From NCBI GenBank assembly GCA_021029095.1, contig JAJOHG010000059.1, positions 62,001 to 126,000 of the forward strand: DNA of 64,000 nt. The letters run 5' to 3'. The notes under the pieces were generated by a model that saw only the letters and a list, made by a program, of their open reading frames with translations, was not told the DNA's origin and made no database searches. Positions within the stretch are counted from its first letter, which is position 1. Each line of letters opens with the position of its first letter. Below are positions 9,701-20,942 of this stretch, one piece after another. Position numbers and translations under genes: made by a program. This DNA is from Phellopilus nigrolimitatus. Lineage: Eukaryota > Basidiomycota > Agaricomycetes > Hymenochaetales > Hymenochaetaceae.

Positions 9701-10639
9701 TGGACTGTACGGTCATTTTTATTGTAATATCATTGCAATTGGACCAGAACTCACTTCTCTATCAGCAAATTACTATAAACCATGATAGGAATGACTTGAA
9801 TTGTTCAAAGGCCTATATCAAATTTGAAGTATAGGTTATGTAAATGTTTCATCCTTTTGTTTGAAAATCACAACACTCTTTTTACATTGGCTACCAACCA
9901 GGATCGTAACCTGCCATGCAAAGCAGTGGTCACTACCCAAGTGACAAAGCAATGCCTGATTCTCCTGTTCTTGCTCTATGTGTTTTGTTTCCACCTTTAG
10001 GTTGCGGCAGAGCAGTTCTGGTGCTAGTGCTTCTTGACATGCAATGTGATTCAGGTCCCATCCTAATATGTATGCTTTCTGGCAGTTCTCTCATATGTTT
10101 TCTAGCCTAGGTGCATACATGTATATTGGTTTGGTAAGCTCTGTGTCCCTTTCTGCATGTGATATCTTTGTCATGAGAATATCTGTGACACATGCCGCTA
10201 GTGGGGCTATGCAGTTATGGATTGGCTTTCACTGACTCATGTTTGTCTGAGCTTCTGTTCGGCTTCCTCCTTGCTTATGCAACAATTTCCTCACACTTGC
10301 CAGTTTCTTACAGTTTGAGGGAGAGTGTTGGAATTTCTGTGAACATGCAAAAACTGTTTCAGCATTATGGACAAATCAAGAGCAGATAGCATATACTCTG
10401 ATTGTTTGTATCTTGCTTTCTGTTGTGTTTGTCCACAGCCCACCACCACCAACAGGACAAAGGAGCTGCTAACAACCTTGCCCCTTGTATTTCAACAAAT
10501 GGTGAAGACAGGTCTAGTGTCAGGATAGAACATTAGGACCACTTTACAAAAGGTTATCACAGGTTTTCAGAATCTGCAAGGAGTGACTGCCTTTGTGACC
10601 AGTGTACAGGCATGCACTCTTGAGTTTCAATTGCTTCTT
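9701..10639. other. Gene-free repeat-island DNA
   Basis: No recognisable gene. A short stretch near 10,328 (TTGGAATTTCTGTGAACATG) reappears reversed near 11,210-11,250, so part of this region belongs to the same mosaic as the inverted repeat to its right. Otherwise unassigned. Confidence 0.45.
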
Positions 10640-11690
10640 GGTCCATAATGTTGTTTTATTGCCAGTTTTATAATTGTTGGCAGAGTTCGAAATATCAACT
10701 TTTTTGGCCTCGAAGCTTCAGAAATATGCTACTCACTCAATTCTTCACATTTTTTTTCCATTCAAGTTGATAAATGGCTGTATATACTGTATCTAGCATC
10801 TGATGTATAAAAATAAGCATCTGATGTATAAAAATAATGCACTTTTTAGAATGGATGTGCCGATCTCTGAAATCAGGCAGTGCATACATGCTCTCAGAAG
10901 ATGTCAAAACATCTTGAATTTTTCCAGCTTCAGTTTTGAAGCTATTGACATGGTTATTTCTGCAGAACACTTAAATAGTTGTAATTGAGTGGTTGTAAGT
11001 CTTACTTTTTGGAATAATGCTTTGCAATAGCCTTCCATACATAAGTTTTGTTGAAATACGAGGGGCGAGGTCACCAGCAGTCGCACACAGTGGAGTCCAT
11101 TTGACCCGTTGGCTGTGGTGGGCCGTGGGCAAACACGATAGATAGCACAATACAGACCATCAGCCTATATGCTACTTGCTTACTAATCTACCCGATATGT
11201 CTGTTACCCCGAAATCAGTTTTTGAGAGTTCGCAGAAATTCCAACAAATTTATCTGGTCTTTGTTTTCTGGATTTCTGGCATCTGCTGCCCAAGTAGTTG
11301 GTGAATTGCACCTTTCCATCAGCCTCATACAGAAAAGTAGAACTTATAATATCTAAAGAGCATTTATATAAGTGTTCTGCAGAAGCAACCATGTCAATAG
11401 CTTCAAAACTGAAGCTGGAAAAATTCAAGATGTTTTGACATCTTCTGAGAGCATGTATGCACTGCCTGATTTCAGAGATCGGCACATCCATTCTAAAAAG
11501 TGCATTATTTTTATACATCAGATGCTTATTTTTATACATCAGATGCTAGATACAGTATATACAGCCATTTATCAACTTGAATGAAAAAAAAGTGAAGAAT
11601 TGAGTGAGTAGCATATTTTTGAAGCTTCGAGGCCAAAAAGTTGATATTTCGAACTCCGCCAACAATTATGAAAACAGCAATAATAGTCGA
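10640..11690. repeat. Inverted repeat of about 300 bp with 400-bp spacer
   Basis: About 10,640-10,972 and 11,384-11,690 are inverted copies sharing AAGCATCTGATGTATAAAAA (doubled), CAGGCAGTGCATACATGCTC and a stretch starting CTTCAGTTTTGAAGCTATTG. Both copies can encode the same run of about 50 residues, outward from the doubled ATG-containing motif, but no family is recognised. The spacer holds other repeat-like sequence and no gene. The right arm ends at the left edge of the Harbinger element. Confidence 0.7.
11682..11684 (+). repeat. Candidate Harbinger target duplication AAT (left)
   Basis: AAT lies directly before the 26-bp inverted repeat and is matched by AAT at 25012-25014 directly after its partner. 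Three bases fit the PIF/Harbinger habit, although the usual target is TWA. Confidence 0.5.
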
Positions 11691-11831
11691 TCTCAATTCT
11701 GTGGAAGAGGGCTGTTGGTAGCCGGCAAATGATAAAATATCGGTTGAACCACTGTTTTGGTTTGAACTTAATCTGACCCGGCGATTTGGTAATTGCCTTT
11801 TAAAGTAAGAAACCCTGACAAAATTTACCAA

Positions 11832-11864
11832 CAAGACCAACAGCGATGCGAGCTGTTGGTCTTG
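11832..11864. repeat. Subterminal palindrome in the Harbinger element
   Basis: CAAGACCAACAGC (11832-11844) is repeated inverted at 11852-11864 around a 7-base loop. The arm contains the same CTGTTGG core as the sequence next to the 26-bp terminal repeat, and TGTGGAAGAG follows it as it does at the terminus. It is a candidate binding site for the transposase or its Myb-like partner. Confidence 0.6.
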
Positions 11865-11947
11865 TGGAAGAGAAGTCGGAGTTCAAATTCTGACTTTTTT
11901 GGGACGAGAGCTATCGACAAGTTACACGCCGTCTCGGACATCCTCCC

Positions 11948-13487
11948 ATGGGCCGTCTCCGTCAACTCCGCACCAACGCTGTCAAGCACAACGAGAGAGC
12001 ACGCCGGCTCTCTCGTCTTGCTACACTGCTTCTTCTGGATGCTGAGACTGGCGACGAGGAGCTACTTGCCCTCCTCATTGCGCGTCAAGCAAGGACAAAG
12101 CCGGCTCGGATACTGAGGGGACCTTATGGCGGCGTGCACTCGGAGGATTTTTTTGACAAACTTGTGTGGACCTACGACAAGAAGTCATTCAAGACCTTCG
12201 TGCGGTGAGTTTCATTTTTTTTTTCTCTGGAAAGGAAATAGCTTACGCTATGCAGCATGGAACGTGAAAATTACTGGCATCTGAACGACCTCATCAAGGA
12301 CAATCAAATTTTCGTGTCCACCGGGAAGAAACCTCAACGGCCGCCGTGGTACCAGCTCGCCGTTTTTTTAGTTCGTTATGGGGAGGATCCTGCTGTGAAG
12401 ACCGCGAAAATTACTCGCGTCTCCGAGGGCTCTGTTTACAACTACTGTGACCGTGTCATTTCTGCGCTACGTCAAATCCGCTCGCAACATCTCTCTTGGC
12501 CAAATCGGGAACATCGGGACACTTTGAAGGAAGATATGGCAGAATACGGCTTTCCGGGCTGTATAGGAATCGTCGATGGGTCTCTCATCCTGCTGCTGGT
12601 CAAGCCTATTATTGAAGGAGAAACTTACTGGTGTCGCAAAAAATTCTATGCTGTGAGTAATAATAATAAATAGCTTCGTTTCACTGACATCTTTCTTGAG
12701 GTCGTAATACAGGCCGTAGTCGATCATAATGCGAAGTTCCTTCGTTTCGATATGGGATGGCCCGGAAATGTTCCCGATACCACTGTCTTCCGTGAATCGG
12801 ACATCTCTGTGAACAAAAGCAAGTATTTTGAGGATGACGAGTATATTTTGGCTGATAAAGGTCCGTTTTTTCTTCTTGAAATGGAAAAGATGCTGGGGAT
12901 GAAGCCGAACGTGCGACTGCTGGCCCTCCTATGATGCTCTTAGACTCAGCATTCGAGTGAGACCTAGCTATCGCCTTCCCTTTCAAATCAGCTCCTGTTC
13001 CCGCTCATTTTATTACTGTACGCTATTGTATACTGATTGATTACATGCATTACTAGGCTACCCGTTGACAAAATTCACAATACGGCCCTTTGCCGACCAC
13101 GACCTCACAAACAACCGCACGACAGCCAAAGCCCGTCGTGACTGGAACTACAAATTATCACGGCTGCGCATCAGGGTTGAGCATGCTTTCGGCATGCTCA
13201 AAGGATGTTTTCCTGCTCTTCGTCGTATGCCAGGTGGTGATCTCAATCGCATTTTTACCTGTATTGAAGCTCTCCTTGTGATTCATAATATTCTTTTGGA
13301 GGTGCGTGACGACCCAACTGACATTGATGATTATGATGGTGCGGATGATCTTGGACTCATGGACTTGGTGCGAAGGGGTGACGCCGATGCTGTCCGCCGT
13401 GCGAGGGAAGTTGATAGTATGTCTGATGCTGAGATGTACCGTACAGGCCTGTACCGTAGGAAGCTTCTCATGGAGGGTAACTACTAG
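11948..13487 (+). CDS. PIF/Harbinger DDE transposase
   Basis: Four exons (11948-12204, 12256-12652, 12713-12860, 13057-13487) join in frame to 410 residues. It catalyses cut-and-paste transposition in the nucleus. A helix-turn-helix-like region (AKITRVSEGSVYNYCDRVI) precedes the DDE_Tnp_4 domain. The likely acidic triad is the D in GIVDGS (about 12,573), the D in NVPDTTVF (about 12,778) and the E in RVEHAFGMLKG (about 13,166). The third junction restores ADKGYPLTKF, a conserved block of the family; its donor GTCCG is weak and the intron (196 bp) is longer than the rest. Reading on through that donor would give an early stop. No inactivating change is seen. The gene is convergent with the Myb-like gene. 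Confidence 0.85.
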
Positions 13488-13645
13488 AAAGCTCTACGAC
13501 ATTGAGCTTCAAACAGCACATGTACATTACTGTCCAGTGTGTCCACGCTTTTCAAATCTGTAACACATTTCCGTACAAAAGCTTGAATTTTAGATCGTGT
13601 CGAGATCGGAAGCGTACATGTACAAGGATAGTCCAGAAGGTACAT
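13488..13645. other. Convergent 3' spacer of the two Harbinger genes
   Basis: 158 bp separating the stop codons of the transposase and the Myb-like gene. It probably holds both 3' ends; nothing else is seen. Confidence 0.5.
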
Positions 13646-15649
13646 TCATAGCTCCAAACCCTCCTCCTCCACAATTTCTTTCAGCAGTTTCGCAGCCATA
13701 GCCTTATGCAGTGGATTGCTCGACTCACTGAAAGAAATGTACCGCTCCATTTTTTCATTCCTTCTCTTCTCTCGAGCCTCATCGGCCTCGCGTGCATTCC
13801 GTTCCCTTTCAATCTGAAGCCTCACTTCAATTTCTCTTGCTTCTCTTGTGTTCCTTTCACGTTCAATGATTAAGCGCTCATTGTCTCGTTGTGCAGTCTC
13901 CCTGGCACGTTCTTTGTCGATCATCAACCGTTCCTGCTCGTATCGTGCCAAATTGTCCATGCGAGCTTGTTCAATCTTCAGCCGTTCGGATTCAATTGCT
14001 AGTCGCTCTTGCTCTCTGTGTGATGTCTCCATGTGCCGATCTGCCATGCCTTTTACTGCATTACCAAAAAGTTCATCTGTGTCGTCCTCGTCACGTTCCT
14101 TCCGTTTTCCGGTACGAGACTTGTCCTCCTTGTTGATTTCCTTGTTGATATCCTTGTTGATTTCATCAGTTGTCCTGTCAGAATTATAGCGTACCGGGGG
14201 GATAACATCCGGCCGAGCATATGCACTGTATAATTCAGTAATAAATACCTAATAAATAATATATAACGTACACTCTGTCAATCATTTCATATAGCTCGGA
14301 CTGAGCAAAGAGCTCCATTGCTGACTTGGAAGGCCGGCGGTTACGTCCTTCTTCGCGTTTTTTTGACTTCTCGGACATATTGCTCTTACCGGCATCGCGT
14401 TTCTTCTCTGTGTCTTTAGCATTGCTTGTTGGGCCCTCAGCCTCACCATTTTGGCTCTCGCTCTGGTCCTCGGTACCCTCGGCTTCACCGCCATCAAATT
14501 CACTAAGATCATCAGCCTCGTCACCATCTCCCCCACCCGTGTGCTTCAAACGACGCCGGGTTTCCTTGTATAGACCCCAGATTGTCATCCACTGCTGACG
14601 GACTTGTTCTTGTGTTCGCTGGTTCTCAAAGATCACCTGCGCAATCTGAGAACAATATTAAAATTATTATTATTTATTTATAAATTATTTATAAAGAATT
14701 AAAAGAAAAGAAGCACGTACATGCTGCATAACTTCGGACTGATTAAGTTTCATCTTGCCCCAAAACCTTGTATCGGTAACACATGACACAAGGTCTCTCT
14801 TGTCGCCATCGGACCAGCGCCTGCGTTTCGGAATAGTAATTTTTGTTGATTCCTTTGACTTCTCGGACAGCTTGCTGATTTCATCATCAGAAGCACCAGT
14901 GCTGCGTGCGTTAACACCGGACTTCGATCCTTTCCCCTTCTTCGGTCTTGGATTCAATTCTGCTGCTGCTGCTGCCTCTTCTGCCACTGTTGCCTTCTTT
15001 GCCGCACCTGCTGCTGCTTGTCGTGTTGCTCCAACTCCAACCGTTCTTCCACCTCTGACTCTGACTCTGGCTCTGGCTCTGGCTCCACCTCTCCCCCTTC
15101 CCTCATTCAGGTTGAGTGGCTGCACTTCCTTATCGGATTCAAGCTCGTCTTCCTCTTCAGCCTCAAGCTCCGCGAGGTCCACATCAAGGTTCTGAGAAGA
15201 ATACCGCATTCTTCGTGGAGACGTTCGGTTGCCTGCCTCGTTCACAGGAAAAATGTTTGCAGTCTGGTGAGAAGGTTTTTGGAGATGCTTATGAAGGGTT
15301 GAGTGCTCGAAGTGTCTCAAACATGGTCTAAATTTACCTGGGACATATTGGAAAGTGTTTGAGGACTGCCATAAGTTCCCTGCATATATGCACTGTGTGC
15401 CACCTGCTGAAACCCGTATTGTACTGGATAACCATAGCCATAGTAAGCCCCAGAAGCGTGCTGGACATTCGGGCTGTATGTCCTGCCGGGCTGAGACACT
15501 TGTCGAGCATCGTGAGTATGCTGATAAGGAGTTTGGAGTTGTGCCGTTTGGGTGTTTTTTTGTGCAGCATTGGTATCTGTGCCTGCAGGAAGCTGAGCCG
15601 GACCTTTAGAAGGAGTTTCTGGTGTGTTTGTCTGCTCATTCGAGTCCAT
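13646..15649 (-). CDS. Harbinger Myb/SANT-like partner protein
   Basis: Starts at 15649 (MDSNEQTN) and ends at 13646, with introns near 15,335-15,239, 14,720-14,650 and 14,270-14,225. An N-terminal Q/P/Y-rich part is followed by an acidic and RG-rich stretch. Next comes a trihelix/Myb-like block starting RRRWSDGDKRDLVSCV and continuing across an intron to EQVRQQWMTIWGLYKETRRR, and then an acidic linker. A long charged coiled coil (repeats of ERLxIExER) makes the C-terminus. In animal and plant Harbinger elements such a second protein binds DNA ends and helps import or recruit the transposase; the same role is inferred here. The start is chosen because it opens a frame free of stops up to a good donor (CAG GTAAAT). 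Confidence 0.75.
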
Positions 15650-15779
15650 AGCAGATCATGCGAAGCTAGCTGTGATTGTCCGAAATTTTTATTCTGCATA
15701 TTTTCGACAGCTGCAGCACGCATTTCCAAAAAAGGATTTTAAACTCAGATTTGTTAATCATAGAATTCCAGTAAGCTAC

Positions 15780-15787
15780 CAACAGAG
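15780..15787 (+). repeat. KDZ target site duplication, left (CAACAGAG)
   Basis: The 8-bp sequence CAACAGAG abuts the left end of the KDZ element and recurs at 24884-24891 abutting its right end. It lies inside Harbinger DNA. Confidence 0.9.
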
Positions 15788-16264
15788 CACCTGCGGATCC
15801 CACGCTGTCTTACCTACTTAGGCGGGTACCTCAGTAGGAGGTGCCTCGCTAATTAGGTTACTTATCCTCTAAATTGCCTATACCACCATTACTACCTCAG
15901 ATAACTCGCGGGGACTTGAGTTGTGCATAGGCCTGGAGCACGCCGGTCGCCGGCCACCGGTATTCGCTGTCACCGGTGACCGCGTGTCACCCCATCACCA
16001 CCATCATGCTTCGACGCTGTGCTCCCATCGGCCCGCCCTCCGCTTCGTCTTCCTTGACTGCCGATCACGCGAGTCTTCCCGCCGATCACATAACACAGTC
16101 CGCACGACGTCGCGCTCAACATCGCCAACGACGACGACGACTATCCCGCTCATTCCTGCTCTGTTTTGCTTCGTTTCTTTTGCATTGTGTGACATCTACT
16201 GAGCATCGTCTGGCCGCTCATTACTTACAACATATACTTCGCACGATGTCGCGCCCAACATTGC

Positions 16265-16295
<31 letters not shown>

Positions 16296-16337
16296 TATCA
16301 TGCTCATTGCTCCGTTTAGCTTCGTTTCTTTTGCATT
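15788..16337 (+). repeat. KDZ left terminal inverted repeat
   Basis: About 550 bp matched in reverse by 24335-24883. The first roughly 420 bp are identical as read; differences begin near 16,215 and in a CGA/CAACGA microsatellite near 16,265-16,295. The outer part has CCGGT-containing palindromes such as GTCACCGGTGAC near 15,975 and repeated GGTACCTC/AGGTGCCTC blocks near 15,825-15,850. The inner part holds two copies of GCTTCGTTTCTTTTGCATTG. Open frames inside are by-products of the repeat. Confidence 0.85.
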
Positions 16338-16766
16338 GTGCAGCATCCTTCAAGAAAAATCTATTCATTGTACTTATGTGCCCTCCACTGGACTCTCCCC
16401 CTCGCCCCGGCGCGCTTGGTGCTTCGGCACGGATTTCTTCCTGTTTTCTTGTTTGGTTGATCGCCGTCCGAGATTTGTTTTTCTTGTGTTACCATGCCAT
16501 GCTGGCAATGGCCACATCATCACCATTCCTTCTCCTTTGTTGCAGATCGTTCATGTCCTCGCAATGTACTTAGTCAGATGAAAGCTATGTAATCACAGTG
16601 TATTCCATTGAATCGGCTTTGAGTCACGTGCACACCAACAAAGCGTGCCGGGGCTTGAGGCAACACGCTCAACACGCACTTGGTCACTTGGTCAACGTAC
16701 ATCAACCCTATCACAACTGCACTATGTCAACGTCCATAGGCCTCCCTTTTGCCACCTTCTGTGAGG
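16338..16766 (+). promoter_or_regulatory. 5' region of the KDZ transposase gene
   Basis: Gene-free stretch between the terminal repeat and the transposase start. It is presumably the promoter and 5' leader. No clear TATA box is seen. Confidence 0.4.
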
Positions 16767-19700
16767 ATGGCGAAAGCCAGAAAGGGTGTTTCTCGACGCG
16801 GCCGGGGTATGGAGGTTGAGATAGGAGTCGGCAGCAAATACACTTCAGCACGGACCACTAGGTCAGCTCCGAAGGCAGCCAAAGATCGCGAAAAACTCGA
16901 GAATCGTCAAATATCAGCTTGGAAAGGTGAGTTACTTATATATTTCTTGTTTTGTTACTGAAATTCGAGGTCAGCATCGGCTCAGGACCAAGTGCCATCT
17001 GATGGTACATACGATGTGACTGACGACCATGTCCTCCCTGAAGATGGCGGATGGCGAGACGAAGAATACGACCAAGAGGCTGAAGAGGCTGGGGAGGCCG
17101 ATGTGGACGAAATGATCTCACTTATTTCAAGGTACGTGCTATCTAGTTTTTCGTGCACTTCAGCTGAATAGCGTGACAGGCCAAAGCGCAAGGATCACCG
17201 CACAAGAAGAGACCGCCGCAAACGCAAGAACGAAGCCTGGCAGGCGATGTACGTTGACATGTGTACAGCATACATGCAATACGACCTTAAGGGACGGCCT
17301 GAACAGGCTGCGGACGCTGTCTTGCATGCACCTGTCATGGTGATTGATGTTTTCTGTATGTCCACGTCTCTTCCTTATTCACCGGTTGGAGAGACAGTCC
17401 ATCTCACTGACAATACTCTGTGCAGCCCAAGAGAGCTGTACGTTCTCAATGGATGAGACTTGCAACTTTGCCGTAACGCTGGCTCGAAATGGTTGTATTG
17501 CAACTTCCCCGCTTCACCCCTCGTCTGCGTTCAGCATCAATATCCTCGAACTGTATCGTCACACAAGCAGCCGCTGCCCCAGCCTCAGTATACAGGCGTT
17601 CATGCGAGCAATATGCGATTTGCATCAGGTGCGTTATAGGACATAAACTGAATGATCAAATGTGTGCTGATTTAATTAGATTTCGTTCAATCATGTGATG
17701 CGCAAACATTTTTCTGAGGCCTTTGACGTGTATCTTGAAATCATCAACCTCATTAAGTTTGACCTCGACAATGCTATGTTCAAATCTAGCTTTTCTCAGA
17801 TAGAACACGACTGTCCTGCATGTGCATACCGCACCCAAGATGAAGCGGAGCTCAAATTCTCGCTCCTTTGCTGTATGGATGGGAATTCGTCCCTGAAAAG
17901 ACTGTACAGGACTAGAAACGATGGCGACGATGTGCATACTGGCATTGAAGTTCCAGACGAGCGCACACGAGCATCGCATCTTTTTGTCGAAGCAGCAGAA
18001 GTGGACGAATTCAAGGATGAGGTGAAGCGTCGTCGTCCTGCAGCAAAGGTGCGTCTAATTATTTATTCTGCTGGGTGCTTAATTGTAATAAATCATGAGC
18101 AGGAGCGACCAATCGTTGCCGAACCCATAGTTAGCGACAATGATGACAATATGGATGTCGACAACATTAGTGATGCAACTCCTTCGACCTCCGCTGCTGA
18201 GGCGGCCCCTCCATTGTCCACCATGCCGGGCGCACCGGCACCTCTCGAGAGCCCGGAAACAGAGTCTACCGTTGAGGAAGGGTCGCCCGTTGATGGAGTG
18301 ACAAAGACGTCACCATGTGTCGATAGGTGGAAAAACCTATCGCAGGAATCAAAAAAGAGGATGTGGGGGGTCTTCCAGGAGACGGGAGTCTTTATTGTAT
18401 CATGTAGACATGGTGTCGTCCTTAAGCTTTGCGATATGATTCGCAGTGGCGAACTGTGCGTACTTCAGTTTATTATCCATGTGTTAATTAGCCTCATGAA
18501 ATTGTTATATCAGCGCAAAATACCCTTTAGCGCTTATTGACAAGGTCGTCAAAACCTTTGGAGAGGACATTATGTGTGGTTACGACATTGGCTGCGGTTT
18601 CTCAACCACAGCAAGCAAGAGCGCGAAGCTCGGCAAGTTTCTGAAAGAAAAGCGCTGTCGTTTTTGTGTCAACGCATTCCACGGACATGCACACTGTAGG
18701 CCTTGCCAGCTGCGTTGGCACCCGCTATATACGGAAGGAGCAGGACTTGAGGACTTCGAAGGCTGTGAGCGCATATTCTCTGAATCAAACAAAGTTGCTG
18801 CCTGCACAAGACATGCATCTGTGTTCCACAGACGCCAGGCAATCATTCGGCATTTTACAAGGTGGAATGCAGACAAGTACGCTGAGCTTAGTATGATTTT
18901 TCTGCTTTATTGCTCGTTGGACCATATATTTAATAACGTGATTGATAGGCCATTTTTTGAAAGGAAACTATGTGCAGGCCTTGACGAACATTACCAATAT
19001 GGGACCCGAGTTCGAACGCGCGAAGCAATCACTCGGGATTGCTTCCAACGAAACGATCTTGCAGTGGCATGCTGAGGAAAAGGGGTATCTGAAATCACTA
19101 AAAGATGCCCCGCAAGTGGACCTTCTGGCTATGTCGTACGTAGAAAGCCTCAAGAACCTGCACAACGCGCGGTAAGTGCTCCTGCTTTTCAACGCATTTA
19201 CAAATGCCAATGGATCGTGTCGTGTAAAGACAGAACTACCACGCCGTGTCCGGAAGATGGCAGGCTATGGAAGCTGACAACATTCGTAAGGTGTCGTTCT
19301 ACCTGGCGGACACGACACGGACACAATCAATTGAAACACAACGCATCACTGGCTTGGATCGGGTTCTTACCTTACAGAGTGATGTCGAACTAAAAGAAGC
19401 GAAGCTCGGTGTCAAAATGCGGTGGACTGAGAATGACGAGGATTGGAAGAAAGCTAGCCGGAACACTGCAATGCGTGATTACCAGCGTGCCATTGATAGT
19501 GTGGAAGGACTCGTCGTGCAAAGGCTTTTCGAGATATCGCGGCTCAATCGCGCAGGAACATGTTAGTAGTAATAATCATCTTGTACATTAACTCATGTGT
19601 CGTATCTTAATTATAGGCGATAGGCTACGTACGCACATATCAAAAGCACTGCAGTCGCGATCGAAGGCGATACGAAACGCAGTTGCTCGATACAACCTGG

Positions 19701-20272
19701 CAGCCGATGGTGTCTTTCCTGCACGCCCCCGTTTGGACATCAAAACTGTTTTGGAATATGTGTTTCTAGGACAGTTTGATCTGCTTCGCGACAGTAGGTT
19801 CAATGTTCAGGACAAGCCATGGGCACATGCAGCAGAGCGAGAGGCGATCTTAGCTTACTTCAAGCTTGAACGCTCGCGCGAGGAGATTGTTCGCCTCAAT
19901 GTTGAGGTTCGTCGACTCTCCACCTTCATTCGCGACAGCGAGAGGGACATGGACAGAGTTGTTTCTTTGCTCAAAGAACGAGACCTGGGCCTTGCACACC
20001 AGATGGAGAAGAGGCAAACGATTCAGCGCTCCGTGAACAACGTACACCGTAAGCGTCTCACCGAAATAGAAGGACTTCGTGGCTTTTCTGGGGAACGTGG
20101 GTCTGGCACGTACGCAGGTAACGGCGCTAGAGATGGCGCGTATGATTCGAGGATGTGCGCCGCATCTGAAACTAACAATGAGGAAGTAGAATCATCGTCC
20201 GACGAGGAAGATGATGATGAGGAAGGTGCAGATGCAATCATTGATTTGTTGACTGTTGCGTACCAGGAGTGA
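16767..20272 (+). CDS. KDZ-family transposase (CxC1-like)
   Basis: Ten exons (16767-16926, 16975-17131, 17180-17355, 17426-17628, 17680-18048, 18103-18455, 18514-18890, 18949-19171, 19230-19561, 19617-20272) total 3,006 bp and join in frame to 1001 residues. A basic N-terminus leads into a region starting RRDRRKRKNEAWQAMYVDM that fits the cysteine-cluster segment found before KDZ domains. The transposase core has CMDGNSSLKR (about 17,870), SCRHGVVL (about 18,405), CGYDIGCGFS (about 18,575), FHGHAHCRPCQLRWHPLY (about 18,680) and EGCERIFSESN (about 18,765), all family signatures; the D, D and E in DGN, YDI and CER are the likely catalytic acids of the RNase-H-like fold. A coiled coil and an acidic tail end the protein. 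It would move the element by cutting at the terminal repeats. The start is the first ATG in frame. Confidence 0.9.
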
Positions 20273-20942
20273 CCTATAGACTGCCTGGGGACACACAAAT
20301 AGCTACCTAGTATTAGATCAACATGTCGCAAGTAGTTTGTCGGATGTGCAGAAATCTTGTTGTATGTATGTAGGACAGTCGCATGTACAGTGTTGGAATC
20401 AAAGCTATATTGACACTCACGACATCGAAATGTAAAACAAATTCAAATAAATCCAGAAAAAATTAATTCATTGCGGAATCATCATTAAACAATATCCTGA
20501 CTATATTTCCTTTAGATATTAAGTTGTTCTCTTGAGCACGGGCAAGGAAGACTGCCAGATAGCACTGTTTACAACTTTGACATTGATGTCGCAAAAACGC
20601 GAATGCAATTTAGACTTAAGCACTTCAGAAAGCCTCACATATGCTATGTGTATTTTTCAAGCTATTTTGTAGAATAACTTGTCGAGCGTAGCATATCTTA
20701 TAGCAGAGACACAGTAATCCGTATATCTTGACGGGGTGCAGTAAGGCTCAATTTGGAAATTGCTGCTAAGCGATTAACCTCTGTGATCGCCATTGGCTTC
20801 TATTTTTTGGCACTTCTCACACGTAAGTATACCTGCACCATGCACGACGAGCATCTTTCTCTCACAACGACGACGATCTTGCGTTATCGTCGCTGCCATC
20901 GCTGTCGCCGTCGCCCCCGCTGGCCCTACGCTTGAAAAAAAA
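20273..20942 (+). promoter_or_regulatory. Spacer between KDZ genes 1 and 2
   Basis: 670 bp, AT-rich in its first half (3' end of the transposase gene) and with a pyrimidine-rich part before the next ATG. No gene or repeat is seen. Confidence 0.45.

Noticed and set aside
12858..13056. Early stop in the Harbinger transposase after residues ADKG
   Set aside because: Splicing from the weak donor at 12861 to the acceptor at 13056 restores the conserved YPLTKF block and keeps the frame, so the stop lies inside an intron.
15976..16581. Open frames of 93-201 residues in the KDZ terminal repeats, present at both ends
   Set aside because: They follow the inverted repeat itself and are rich in low-complexity T, S and R runs from the CGA microsatellite. 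Both ends show them because both ends are the same DNA, not because of coding selection.
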